Made by a program: the position numbers and the translations under genes. This document shows, piece by piece, positions 19,901-30,283 of a stretch of 64,000 nt of DNA. The notes under the pieces are model-generated. The model had not been told where the DNA came from. It worked only from the letters and a program-made list of their open reading frames with translations, and did no database searches. Each line of letters begins with the position of its first letter. The stretch's first letter is position 1. The stretch comes from Chrysophaeum taylorii (Eukaryota; Sar; Pelagophyceae; Pelagomonadales; Pelagomonadaceae), in contig JAQMWT010000149.1 in NCBI GenBank assembly GCA_029834535.1, positions 1 through 64,000 on the forward strand. Direction: 5' to 3'.

Positions 19901-22900
19901 GCCGCCTGCCCGAGGAGGTCGTCGACGAGGAGGCTCGATATGGTCGATATCGAGGCGCCCACGCTGGCGCGAGCGGCACGGGTCTCGGCCGCGAGCGCCG
20001 AGAGAATCGAATGGAGGGCGGCCGAGCGGACGGCGTGCGCGTAGCCGCCCGACGCGAGCGCGGCTCCGAGCTCGGCGAGCGCGGCCTCGACGAGGTCGGG
20101 TCCGTCGGGGGTCATCGTCACGAAGACTCGAACCATTTTCGCGAGCGTCGCTCGCGCGCCGTCGCGATGCGTCGCGTCGCGGTTTCGGAGCGCCGCGCAC
20201 ACGGCGACGATCAGGGTACGAATCTCTCCGAGTCTCGCCGCTCGGGGCAATCGCGTCGCGAAGCGCGCGAGCGACACCGCAATCGGCGCCCTCAAGATCT
20301 CGTTGCGGGCGCCCGTCTTCTCGTCGCGAACGGGCTTCTTCAGGAGCGCCTGGACGGTCGGCAAGAGCCACCGCACGACGCCCGCGAGCACCTTGTCCTT
20401 CTCGGAGGAGAGATCGTACGGGAAGGCGTCGAGCGTCGCGCAGATCGCCGTGACGGCCGCCGCCTCGAGCGCTTTGGGCAAGTTCTCCGACGACGCATTT
20501 TTACTCTTGCTCTTTCGCCGGCCATTGTCGTCGTCGTCGTCAAACCTAGCGGGCCGCTGCTGCTGCGCGCGGAGCTTGGCGCAGAGACCCTTGAAGAGCG
20601 AAGCGTAGCGCGACCACGGGAGGCGCGCGGCGGCCGCGCCGAGACAGGCCGCCGCGTCGGCGCGGAGGGCCTCCGGCGACCGCGGGTCGCGGAGCGGCTG
20701 CAAGGCGAGAGGGATCAGAACGCGGCGGACGGACGCGGGATCGAGGTCGCCGACGGTCGCGGCCGCGCGCCGGAGCGCCTTGGCGCGACGGTGCGTCTGG
20801 AGGTGAGCGACGTTCTCGAAGAAATCAACTTCGGGGTCCGCGGGCGACCGGAGAACGCGCATGTCGGCGAAGAAAAAATCCGACGACGACGACGACGAGG
20901 TTGTTGCTTGGGCCTCGGTTGTTGCTTGGGCCTCGGTTTTTGCTTGGGCCTCGGTTTTTGTTTGGGCCTCGGTTTTTGTTTGGGCCTCGGTTTTTGTTTG
21001 GGCCTCGGTTGTTGCTTGGGCTTCGGTTGTTGTTTGGGCCTCGGTTGTTGCTTGGGCCTCGGTTGTTGCTTGGGCCTCGGTTGCTGTTTGGGCCTCGGTT
21101 TTTGCTTGGGCCTCGGTTGTTGCTTGGGCCTCGGTTGTTGTTTGGGCCTCGGTTTTTGCTTGGGCCTCGGTTGTTGCTTGGGCCTCGGTTGTTGCTTGGG
21201 CCTCGGTTGTTGCTTGGGCCTCGGTTGTTGCTTGGGCCTCGGTTGTTGCTTGGGCCTCGGTTGTTGCTTGGGCCTCGGTTGTTGCTTGGGCCTCGGTTTT
21301 TGTTTGGGCCTCGGTTGTTGCTTGGGCCTCGTTTGTTGCTTGGGCCTCGGTTGTTGCTTGGGCCTCGGTTGTTGCTTGGGCCTCGGTTTTTGCTTGGGCC
21401 TCGGTTTTTGCTTGGGCCTCGGTTGTTGTTTGGGCCTCGGTTGTTGCTTGGGCCTCGGTTGTTGCTTGGGCCTCGGTTGTTGCTTGGGCCTCGGTTGTTG
21501 CTTGGGTCTCGCTCGCCGCGGTCACCAGGGCAGAGAGGACGACGACGTGGGCGCGACGCGTCGCGTCCTCGGGCACGTCGAGCGCGTCGAGGAGCGGGGG
21601 CACGAGGGCGCGCTCGAGCGCGGGGGATGGCCGCGGCGCTCTTCTGAAGGCCGCGGCGACAAACCCCCGGACGGCGCGCGAGGCCGCGTCGCGGAGCCCC
21701 GGGTCGCCGCTCCGCATCGTCGACATGCAGTGCGCCACGATCGGCGCCGCGGCGAGGTCCGAATCGTCGCCGCCGCCGAGCAGCTGCCGCTCGGTCCACG
21801 TCGCCTCGTCGGCCAGGGAAGAGAGGGCCGCCGCCTCGCGGTCGTACTCTGGTTCGAGGGTCGCGCGAGGGGCGCCGCCGTCGATACCCGCGAGGGCGGC
21901 GAGGAGGTCGGCCGCGGATCCAAGCGCCGCGTCGTCGCTTAAAGCCGGATGCGCTCGCATCAACTTCACGCACGCTCGGGCGACGTCCCGCCTCGCCTCG
22001 AGCGCGTCGGGCGCGGCGAAGAAGGCCACGCACGCCCGGCGCGGGCGCGGCGGCGCGAGGAGGGTCACGAACTCGTCGACGTGGCGCGCAGCGTGCGCGA
22101 CGCGCGGCAGGATCGCGCCGAGGCAGTCGAGGATCGAGTTCCTGAAGGGCGCGGGGTCGACGCCCGCGCTCGAATCGACCACGGCGAGCAGCCTCGGCGC
22201 GAGCGCCGACGCGAGCGCCGACGCGTCTTCGGCATCGAGGGGCCACTCGTTCGAGGTGAAGAGCGCGGCGACGCGACAGAGGGCCTCCAGCGCCGTCCGC
22301 GAGGATTTCGACGACAAGACCAAGGCCTTCTTTTTGCTGCTCGTTTCGACCGCGGCCGTCAGCGCGACGACGACCGTCCGCGAGTGCGGCCGCAGCAGCT
22401 CCCTCGCGGCGACGTCGCGAGGCTCGTTGGCGTCGCCGAGCACGAGTGCGCACATCGCGCCGAGCGCGAGCTTCGAGCCGCCGGCAGCGCGGACGCAGCA
22501 CGCCCGGACGCTCTCGTCCGCGAGGAGTGGCTTGAGTTCGCGCGTCGCGGCGAGGCTCGCGATCAGCTCGACGACCACGGGCTCGCCGCCCGCGAGCGAC
22601 GCCTCCTTGTCGAGGTCGAGCAGCGGCTCGAGGTGCGGCGCGACGACGCTCCACAGCCGGACCGATAGCCCGCCTCGAAGCTCCCAAATGCTCTCGCTCG
22701 TCGCGTACTGTTCTAGAAGCTCCTTAACGCACCGCAAGCCGAGCGCTCTGGCGCGCTTCTTGGTCTCGGTGCGCCGCGGGGTTCCCTCATCATCATCATC
22801 ATCATTTTCTTCTTCTTGCTCTGCGGCGGCTTCTTCTTCTTCTTTTTCTTTTTCTTCTTCCAAAGCAACAACAAGCGCTGCTTCTTCTTCTCCGTTTGCG

Positions 22901-23659
22901 GTTTCTTCTTCTTCTTCTTCTTCGCGCTGGCGACAAGCGCGAACGGCGGCGAGGGCGAGCGAGAGGAAGGCGGGCGCGCCGCGCTCCGCTTTGAAGCCAA
23001 ACCTCGGAGCCATTGCGCGGATGAGCTGCAGCACGCCAAACACCCGGCTCGGCTTGGCGGCAGATACAGCGCGCTCGGCGACATCCGCCTCGCGGAGCGC
23101 GCCGACGCTCGCGGGCGCGAGGGGGTCCAGGAAGGGGCGGAGCATGAGATAGACGAAGAACTCGAGCTCGGTCTCTTCGAGGGCCGCCACGAACGAGAGG
23201 ATCGTCGCGCGGCGGGCCTTTGGCGCGCCGCGGCGCCGCCCCCCCACGGCCGAGCTCTTGGCGCGAAACCGCCCAAAGAGCACGCGGCAGAGCAGCGGCG
23301 CCAAGTCGGCGCGATGCGCGTCGTCCACGAACCACTTGTCCTCCGACTTGCGGTCCTCGTCGCTCGCGGTCAAGGCGTTGACGGCCCCGATCTTCATCTT
23401 CACAAGCGTGTCGCGCAGCGTCTTGTCGTCGAGCATCGCCTCGAGGCGGTTCGCGTACGGCGTGAGGTGGGGGAGCTTGTAGGGTCTGAGGCACGCGAGC
23501 GCTCGCTTGGCGACCTGGCCCCCGGGCTTGCTCAGGAGCCGCTCGTACACGAGCCGGAGCACGTCGCACCGCGGGAGCGACCGCGGCGCCTGGGCCTCCG
23601 AGAAGACGCCGAGCACCGTCTCGAGCCGCTTGTAGGCCGATCCCCTCGTCAGCGCGGCG

Positions 23660-23690
<31 letters not shown>

Positions 23691-26312
23691 CTGTTGGACC
23701 AACGACGACCGCCGCCGCGCCTCGCGCGCGTCGGGGTCGTCGTCGAAGACGCGCACGTAGTCGCAACGGACAAAGGCGAGCACCAGGTCGACGGCAGCGC
23801 GCGCCGCGTCGCCCGTGCCCGGACGCCCTGAGACGACGCCGCAGCGCCTCGCGGCGTCCCAGAGGATCTCGTGAGCCCTGTCGGCGTCAACGCCTCGGGA
23901 GAGACGGTCGTCGTCGTCGTCGTCGTCGAAACCGCGCGCGATCTCCGCGAAGCGGGTCCCTTCGGGTGACTGGGATGCGCGTTCGAACGCGCGCCGCAGC
24001 TCGGCCCCCGCGTCGTCGTCGCGCCGCCCTTCGCGAAACGCCGCCCTTGACTCCTCCTCCCGCGCACGAGTGGTGGTGGCGCAGACGTTCCGGAGCTGGT
24101 CGAGGAGTCGGGGCCAGAGGACGACTGGATGCGAGGTCGCGAGCGTCTCCAGGATCTTTTTCGCCATGCCCCAGAGGGGCTCGAACTTGACGCGCAGCAG
24201 GCGGAGCGCGTGGATGGCCGCGGCCCTGGCCACGCGCGTGGCGAGGTCGGCGCGGCGACACAGGACCTCGACGTCCGAGAGCAACTTGGCGTAACGGCGC
24301 TCGGACGCGAGGCCGACGGGAAGCTCGTCGACACGTCGAAACGACTCGAGCACCAGCTTGAGACCGTCGTCATCTTCTTCGAGGCTCGAGGCCACGCGCA
24401 ACGCGAGTCGACCTCCGGTCTCGACGAGGGCGTCAACGATCTGCGGTCGATGATCGACGCGAACGGCGGCACTCTCCGACGCCGCGTCGAGAGCGTCGGC
24501 CGCGCATCGCAGCGTCGACGGCGCGAGTCGTCGACGACCCTCGATGGTGATGACCGAGGCGAGCGGCGAGAGCGCGAGGCGGGCCGCTCGATCGGCGTCG
24601 ACGGCGCCGAGGGCGTCGACGGCCGCTGCGCGAACGACGGCGTCTTTCGCGGTCTCGGCGATGCGCGCGACGCGGTCCGCGGACGAGGACGCCGCCGCGA
24701 GCGCCGGGAACGCCGCGAGTGCCGCGACAAGCGTGCTGTCGTCGTCGTCGTCCTCCTCCTCCTTTGCGAGTCGCGTCGCCACCAAGCGGGAGAGCGGGTC
24801 GTCGTCTTCTTCTTCCGCCTTTTGCTTTGCTGCCCCGGTTGCCGCCGCGCGGGCCGCGACCAAGAGCGCCAACGACGGGTCTTCGGAGGCGAGCGCGGCG
24901 GCGGCCGCGTAGGCCGTCTGCGCGAGGGCGGGCGACTTCGGGGCGGCGTCGGCGAGCATCAGCGCGACGAGCGCGCGGTCGGACGGGTTGCTCGCGGTTC
25001 TGGCGACGAGCTTTCGCAACCACGGGTCGACGTTCCCGACGGCGAGTCGACGCGTCTCGGCAACCGCGCGCGTCAGTCGCAGCGTCGGCCCGAGGAGACG
25101 GTCGTCGGTGGCGTCGCACAGCGCGTCGAGGGTGTCCCGGAGGTCGGCGGCGCGGCGCGCGGCCACGACCGGCGGGAGCGCCGCGTCGTCGTCGCCTCGC
25201 GGCGTCACGAGGCGCCCGGTCCGCCACTCGATCGCCGAGCGCAGACGGTCGACGGCCGGAGCGCGCGCGTCGCCGGTGGCCTCCCGCGCGCCGGCCACGA
25301 GCGCGTCCCACAGATCATCGATCTCCTCGCCCGGTCGGCCGTCCTCGAGCACCAACGCCACGACGCCCGTGGCGATTCGTTCGGTCACCTCGCCGCGCCG
25401 CTCGTCCTTCTTCTTCTTCGTCTTCGCGCCGAGCAGGAGCGCGTCGAAGACGGGCTTGGCCCGAGAGTGGAGGCGGCCGCCGACGCCCCGGCACACCTCG
25501 AAAAGAAGTCTGGTCGCGCTGGTCTCGAGCTGCGTGGTCGTCGCCTTGGCGGCGTCGAGGGCTCGCAACACCCTGCGCACGTGCTTGGCGACCGTCTTCC
25601 CCGAGAGACGGCGGACGAGGGTCGCGAGCGCGCGCGCCCCGAGGAGCCGCGCGTCCGCGGTCGGGCCCCCGAGGAGGGGCGCGTAGAAGCGCCGCGCCGC
25701 CGGCCAGCCGGTCTCGTCGGCGCCGCGGAGCAGCGGGGCGGCGCAGTAGCGAAAGACGTAGCTCAACGCGGCGAACGCGGCGCGCGCGACGTCGTCCGTC
25801 GACTCGCGCCTACGTAGCGCGCGAACGATGCCCTCGACGAGCTCGTCGAGGCCTTGTGACTCGAGGGCTTCGCCCGCGTCGCGCGCCAGGACCGAGGCGA
25901 GAACAAAGGCCGACGCGTACGTCTCCTCCGAGGCGAAAACCTCGCCGAGAACGCGGCAGATTTTTGAAGAATGCAGCAAAACCTCCGGCAGCGACTGGCA
26001 GAGCGGCCACAGCGGTTCGTGGACGCGCTCGCGGTAGCCCCGACGCTTCTCGAGCTGGGAGAGCCGCACGAGCTCCGCCCGCAGGAGCGAGGGTCGTTTC
26101 GGATCGACGACGCGACGCTCGTCGTCCTCGCCAAAGGCATCCTTGACGCCGGGAAGCAGGTGGACCGACTCGTGCCGCGACCCGACGGCGGCGGCCCTCG
26201 CTTTCCGTAGCCCCGAGAATCGCTTCTTCTTCGACGTGAATCGCACGCGCCGGTCGCCCCCGACAGTCGTGACGCCTTTGGCCATCGACGGGCTCCATCG
26301 CGCCTTCGTCAT
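16947..26312 (-). CDS. UTP20: UTP20, SSU processome HEAT-repeat scaffold (one frameshift)
   Basis: About 3080 residues after splicing, against about 2785 in human. Exons: 26312-17607, 17551-17363 and 17290-16947; introns of 55 nt (17552-17606) and 72 nt (17291-17362), both GT-AG. Family anchors: near the N-terminus L-S-Y-V-F-R-Y and L-L-F-E-V-C-R-G-V; in the C-terminal half Y-P-L-G-K-K followed by Y-E-Y-E-E-G-R, and F-D-Q-S-L-A...K-N-L-L-F. The spliced C-terminus restores R-C-V-F-A-W-F and V-V-A-P-L and ends in a basic tail, as in UTP20. UTP20 acts in nucleolar 18S rRNA maturation. One base is missing near 23719 and is present in the partial copy. Extras are a poly-Q tract (23664-23690) and a 34-unit hexapeptide array. 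An ATG six bases inside a longer non-ATG frame was chosen as start. Confidence 0.88.
20899..21510 (-). repeat. 34 x 18-bp coding minisatellite inside UTP20
   Basis: Exactly 612 bp of 18-bp units. On the coding strand each unit encodes A-Q-A-T-T-E with Thr/Lys/Asn variants at one position. All units are the same length, so the array is in frame throughout. It lies just downstream of the point where the partial UTP20 copy loses homology. Confidence 0.95.
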
Positions 26313-26351
26313 CGCCAAGGGTAAGTAAGTTACGTAACAGGATGCTCGTTG
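21631..26351 (-). repeat. Inverted repeat, right arm
   Basis: Partner of 1-4707. It covers the 5' half of UTP20 plus about 39 bp upstream of its start codon. Homology at 21727-26351 is near-perfect apart from indels; at 21631-21726 it is about 80 percent. Confidence 0.95.
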
Positions 26352-26458
26352 GTTGTTTTGGAGGGCAGGGCGGACGGACGGACGGGGTTCCTTCCATGTT
26401 TAAAAAAAGGGGAGGGAAAAAGACACCGGCGGCCCCCCTCCACCTCCAAAGGCACTTA

Positions 26459-29400
26459 TTAGGCGGAGGAGGAGGCGCCTTCGGCGGAGGAGGAAGCACC
26501 TTCGGAGGAGGAGGAGGAGGAGGAGGAGGAGGCTTGCTCCACCGAAGCAGCGGAAGACGCAGGTGAGGCCGAGGAAGATACACTGCTGCTGGGGACCATA
26601 ATCACCGGCTGGTGCGTGAGGTCGCTGTCTTCTTCTTTAACATGATCGTCGTCGTCGTCGTCGTCCTTTTCGGCGGGTTGCCCGAGGGAGTCCTCTTCCT
26701 CACTGAGGAAATTCATCGCGAGGCCGAGGTTCGAGTTGGTAATAACGACGGACGCGCAGTCTCGGAGGCGAGCGGCGACGTCGTCGACCTGCGCGTTGGC
26801 GGTGTTGTTCCAGAGCTTGGAGAGGGGATTAGCGGCCTTGACGGCGGCGTCGGTGATGGTCCGGAGGCCGAGAAAATTTGCGTCGTTCCTGGGCTGAAGG
26901 GGTCCTCGCTGCCGGAGGCTCTTTGGAATCGACGGAAGGATACGGTCGGGAGCGTTCTCGAGCGCGGTCCGCAGCTCGGACGTGTACCTCAAGATATCGC
27001 GTTCCCGAACCTCTAGGTCTTCCTTCTCGCGCTCGTGGCACTCGATGAGCTGCGTAATCTCGCGGCTCATACGCTCGCGCGCGAGGTGGAGGTCCACCTT
27101 TCCGCTGTCTTGGAGGTCGTCGTCGGAGACTTGGGGCGGCGTGACCGGGGGCGTGTGTTTGCGGCGCATGGCAAGGTCGGCGCGGAGGGCCGCGATCTCG
27201 GCCCGAACCGAGGCCTGCTCTGCCGCTTCGCGGTCGCGGTCGCGGTCGCGCGACTCTTCGAGCTCGCGCTCGACGCGCTCGCGCTGCTCGGCCTGCTCGG
27301 CGAGATCCTGCCTGAGGCCCTCGATGAGGGACTCGCGCGCGTCCTCGAAGGCTTCGCCCGCCGCCTCGCGCGCCTTGAGCTCGCTGTCGAGGCGCGCGGC
27401 GCGCGCCGCTTCGACGTCGCGTTCGGCGACCGCCGCTGCGAGGCGCGCGCGCAACTCGCGCAGCTCCATCGAGCGCCGCGCCTCGGCTTCCCGCTCCAAG
27501 TCGGAGGAGGCCTCGAGGTTTGCGACGCTCCTCGACGCCTCGACGCGCAGGGCGGACGCGTGGTCGAGGCGCAGCGCGGCGAGCTCCCGCTTGGCCGCGT
27601 CGAGGGCGGCCGTCGTCGCGGCGAGCTGGACGCCGTCGTCGTCGAGACGCTCGGCCGCGCGCGCGAGGTCGTCGAGCTGCGAACGCAGGCTCGCGCTGTC
27701 GACCTCGGCCTGGCGCTTCGTCTCGGCGTGCTGGGCCTCGAGCTCGGCACGAAGGTCTGCCTGCGACGTCGCGTGCGCGCGCTGATCGTCGGCGCGCGCG
27801 GCGCGCAGCGTCTCGAGCTCGCCGCGGCGCTTGGCGTCGGTCACGCGGAGCGCGGCGACCTCGGCGTCGGCTCGCTCGAGGGCCTCGCGCGCCGCGGCAA
27901 GGTCGGCGCGCAGCGTCTCGTCGTACGCGAACGTCTGCGTCTCGTGGACGTGTTCGCGGTGGCGCGCGTCGGCGAGCGCCTTCCGGAGGCGCTCGATCTC
28001 GGCGAGGTGCTCGACGGCGGCGGCCGCCCCTCGCTCGCGGTCGGCGGCATCGCAGCGCGCGTCCGCCTCGGCCCGAAGTTCGGCCGCGGAGCGCGCGTGA
28101 TCGGCCGCGGCGTCGTCGAATCGCGATCGCAAAACCTCGAGCTCTCCGCGCGCCGCCGCCGCTTCGGCCGCCTTGGTGGCCGCGGCGTGGTCGGCCGCGT
28201 CGCGCTCGGCGGCGAGACGCGCGCGCTCGGTCACCACATCATCGAACCGCGCCCGCAGCGCCTCGAGCTCGCCGCGCACGGCCGCCGCCTCGGCCGACTT
28301 CGTCGCGGCCGCGTGACCCGTCGCCTCGCGTTCGGCGGCGACGCGCGCGCGCTCGGCCACCGCGTCGTCGAACTGCGCGCGCAGCGCCTCGAGCTCGCCG
28401 CGCGCCGCCGCCGCCTCGGCCGCCTTGGTAGCCGCGGCGTTGGCGGCAGCCTCGCGCTCGGCGGCGACGCGCGCACGCTCGGCCACCGCGTCGTCGAACT
28501 GCGCGCGCAGCGCCTCGAGCTCGCCGCGCGCCGCCGCCGCCTCGGCCGCCTTGGTAGTCGCCGCGTGGTCGGACGCCTCGCGCTCGGCGGCGGCGCGCGC
28601 GCTCTCGGCCACCGCGTCGTCGAGCCGCGCGCGCACTGCCTCCAGTTCGCAGCGTATCGACGCCATTTCGGCAGCTTTGGTAGTCGCCGCGTGGTCTGTC
28701 GCCTCGCGCTCGACCGAGGTCGCCTCGCGCAGCGCCTCGAGCTCGGCGTCGCGGGCCGCGACCGCCGCCTCGGAGCGCTTCAGGTCTGCGCGCGCCTTTT
28801 CGAGCTCGCGCGTCTTAATCCTGTCGACGCGCGCCAGGTCGGCGCGCACCTCCTCGAGCTCGCGCGTCTTCGTCGCCTCGACGCTCTCGAGATCGGCGCG
28901 CGTCTTCTCGAGGTCGGCGCCGCGGTCCGCGGCCGCCGCCTCCAACCGCGACACCATGGCGCGCGCTTCCTCGAGCTCCGCAGCGACCGTCCGAATCTCG
29001 GCGTCGCGCGCCGCGGCGTCCTCGCGCGCCGCCTCGAGCTCGGCCTCGCGGTCCGCGATCTTCGTCCGGAGCGCCCCCGAGTCGCGCTCGAGCTCGGCGT
29101 CGCGGTCGGCGATCGCCGCCTCGAGCCGCAACACCTCGGTCTCTCGCTCGCTCTCAAGAAAGGCGAAGCGCGCGTCATTCGCCGCCGCCGCAGCGCGTTC
29201 GCGGTCCGCGGCATTTCGCGCCGCGTCGAGCTCCCGCGCGAACCGCGACGCCTCGTCCTTGGTCGCCGCGCGGACCGCGGCCTCTTCCTCGAGCTTCGAA
29301 GTCAGGTCCGCCTCGCGCGCCTCGAGCCGCTCGCGCCACGCCGCCTCGACGCTTGCCCGCTCGACGCGCGCGAGATCGTCCCGGGCCGCCGCCGCCGCGG

Positions 29401-30103
29401 CCGCCGCCGCGGCCTGGCGCTCGAGAGACGCCAACCCCGAGCCAACCCAGAGGCGCCACGCTTTCGCGAGCCGCGCGTGCTCGCGGCGACCAACGAGCCG
29501 CGCGACCGCCGTCCAAGACGCCCGCGCGAGACGCGGCCCCGCCTCCTCCAAGCGCCGCTTGAGGGCCGCCACCTCCGCGCGCGCCGACTCGTTCGCCTTG
29601 GACAGTCGTCCGATCTCGACGTCGCGCGCCTTGACGGCCGCCGACAACGACGCTAACTTGCCGCACGCCTCGCTGCTGTCGGGGGGACTCTCCCCGCGGT
29701 CCGTCTCGAAAAATTCCTCGAGCAGCGTCAGCGCCTCGAGCCCCCGGGCCGCGTCGCACGTCGCTTGAAGGTAAACCTCGAGCGCGCGCAGCCGCCCCGC
29801 CTCCTGATCGGGCGAGAGCTCCTTCCCGATCAGCTGCTTGCCCGGGAACGGATGCCCGTGGTCCTCGGCTCCGCGGCTCTCGGCCTTTTTGTGAAAATCG
29901 AACAAGGCCGAGTACCGCCGTTCGATCACCCACTGCTCCGTGCCGCGCTGGACCTCAACCACGAAGGCGGTGTACTTGCTCGTCCCGGACCGGTTCGGCC
30001 GTAGCTCCACGCGCGGCACGCGCACCACGAGCCGCCTCGGCGATGATGATGATGATGATGAGGAGGAGGAGGAGGAGGAGGACGGCGACGACTCCATCGT
30101 CAT
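26459..30103 (-). CDS. PX-domain protein with very long coiled coil (sorting-nexin-like)
   Basis: 1214 residues in one exon, starting at the ATG at 30103 after a Ser run. Residues about 22-130 form a PX domain: V-E-L-R-P-N at its start, the phosphoinositide-site motif R-R-Y-S-A-L-F-D-F, then P-F-P-G-K and R-A-L-E-V-Y-L. Residues about 150-1010 are almost uninterrupted coiled coil, with an internally repeated block of roughly 40 residues (A-A-T-K-A-A-E-A-A-A-A-R-G-E-L-E-A-L-R type) present five or more times. The C-terminal 200 residues are a less repetitive, probably globular segment followed by acidic and Ser-rich tails. It is likely a PI3P-binding endosomal tether, but with no BAR or RGS domain the precise role is unknown. 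It lies 146 bp upstream of UTP20 on the same strand. Confidence 0.75.
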   Translation of the reverse strand: MTMESSPSSSSSSSSSSSSSSPRRLVVRVPRVELRPNRSGTSKYTAFVVEVQRGTEQWVIERRYSALFDFHKKAESRGAEDHGHPFPGKQLIGKELSPDQEAGRLRALEVYLQATCDAARGLEALTLLEEFFETDRGESPPDSSEACGKLASLSAAVKARDVEIGRLSKANESARAEVAALKRRLEEAGPRLARASWTAVARLVGRREHARLAKAWRLWVGSGLASLERQAAAAAAAAAARDDLARVERASVEAAWRERLEAREADLTSKLEEEAAVRAATKDEASRFARELDAARNAADRERAAAAANDARFAFLESERETEVLRLEAAIADRDAELERDSGALRTKIADREAELEAAREDAAARDAEIRTVAAELEEARAMVSRLEAAAADRGADLEKTRADLESVEATKTRELEEVRADLARVDRIKTRELEKARADLKRSEAAVAARDAELEALREATSVEREATDHAATTKAAEMASIRCELEAVRARLDDAVAESARAAAEREASDHAATTKAAEAAAARGELEALRAQFDDAVAERARVAAEREAAANAAATKAAEAAAARGELEALRAQFDDAVAERARVAAEREATGHAAATKSAEAAAVRGELEALRARFDDVVTERARLAAERDAADHAAATKAAEAAAARGELEVLRSRFDDAAADHARSAAELRAEADARCDAADRERGAAAAVEHLAEIERLRKALADARHREHVHETQTFAYDETLRADLAAAREALERADAEVAALRVTDAKRRGELETLRAARADDQRAHATSQADLRAELEAQHAETKRQAEVDSASLRSQLDDLARAAERLDDDGVQLAATTAALDAAKRELAALRLDHASALRVEASRSVANLEASSDLEREAEARRSMELRELRARLAAAVAERDVEAARAARLDSELKAREAAGEAFEDARESLIEGLRQDLAEQAEQRERVERELEESRDRDRDREAAEQASVRAEIAALRADLAMRRKHTPPVTPPQVSDDDLQDSGKVDLHLARERMSREITQLIECHEREKEDLEVRERDILRYTSELRTALENAPDRILPSIPKSLRQRGPLQPRNDANFLGLRTITDAAVKAANPLSKLWNNTANAQVDDVAARLRDCASVVITNSNLGLAMNFLSEEEDSLGQPAEKDDDDDDDHVKEEDSDLTHQPVIMVPSSSVSSSASPASSAASVEQASSSSSSSSSEGASSSAEGASSSA

Positions 30104-30283
30104 GGCCCGCCAGATATCGACAAACCTCCTCCCCGCCGTTGGTCGATCGATCCCACCGACGCTTTTTTTGCTGCTCCCAAGAAGACAAACACAACTTATG
30201 CCCCCTCGGCCGGCCCCCCGATTACCGAATCATTTTTTCAAACGACCGACCGGGTCGAACCGGGCCTAGGCGCCTACTTTTTT

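Noticed and set aside
20899-21510. CRISPR-like array
   Set aside because: Uniform 18-bp units without unique spacers, in frame inside a eukaryotic gene; this is a coding minisatellite.
19384-21942. 852-residue plus-strand ORF with L-G-L-G-C-C repeats
   Set aside because: It is the antisense reading of the UTP20 minisatellite and surrounding GC-rich coding sequence.
16947-26312. Identification of the giant HEAT-repeat gene as GCN1
   Set aside because: N-terminal (L-S-Y-V-F-R-Y, L-L-F-E-V-C-R-G-V) and C-terminal (Y-P-L-G-K, K-N-L-L-F, spliced R-C-V-F-A-W-F) landmarks and the basic tail fit UTP20. The eEF3-like core of GCN1 is absent.
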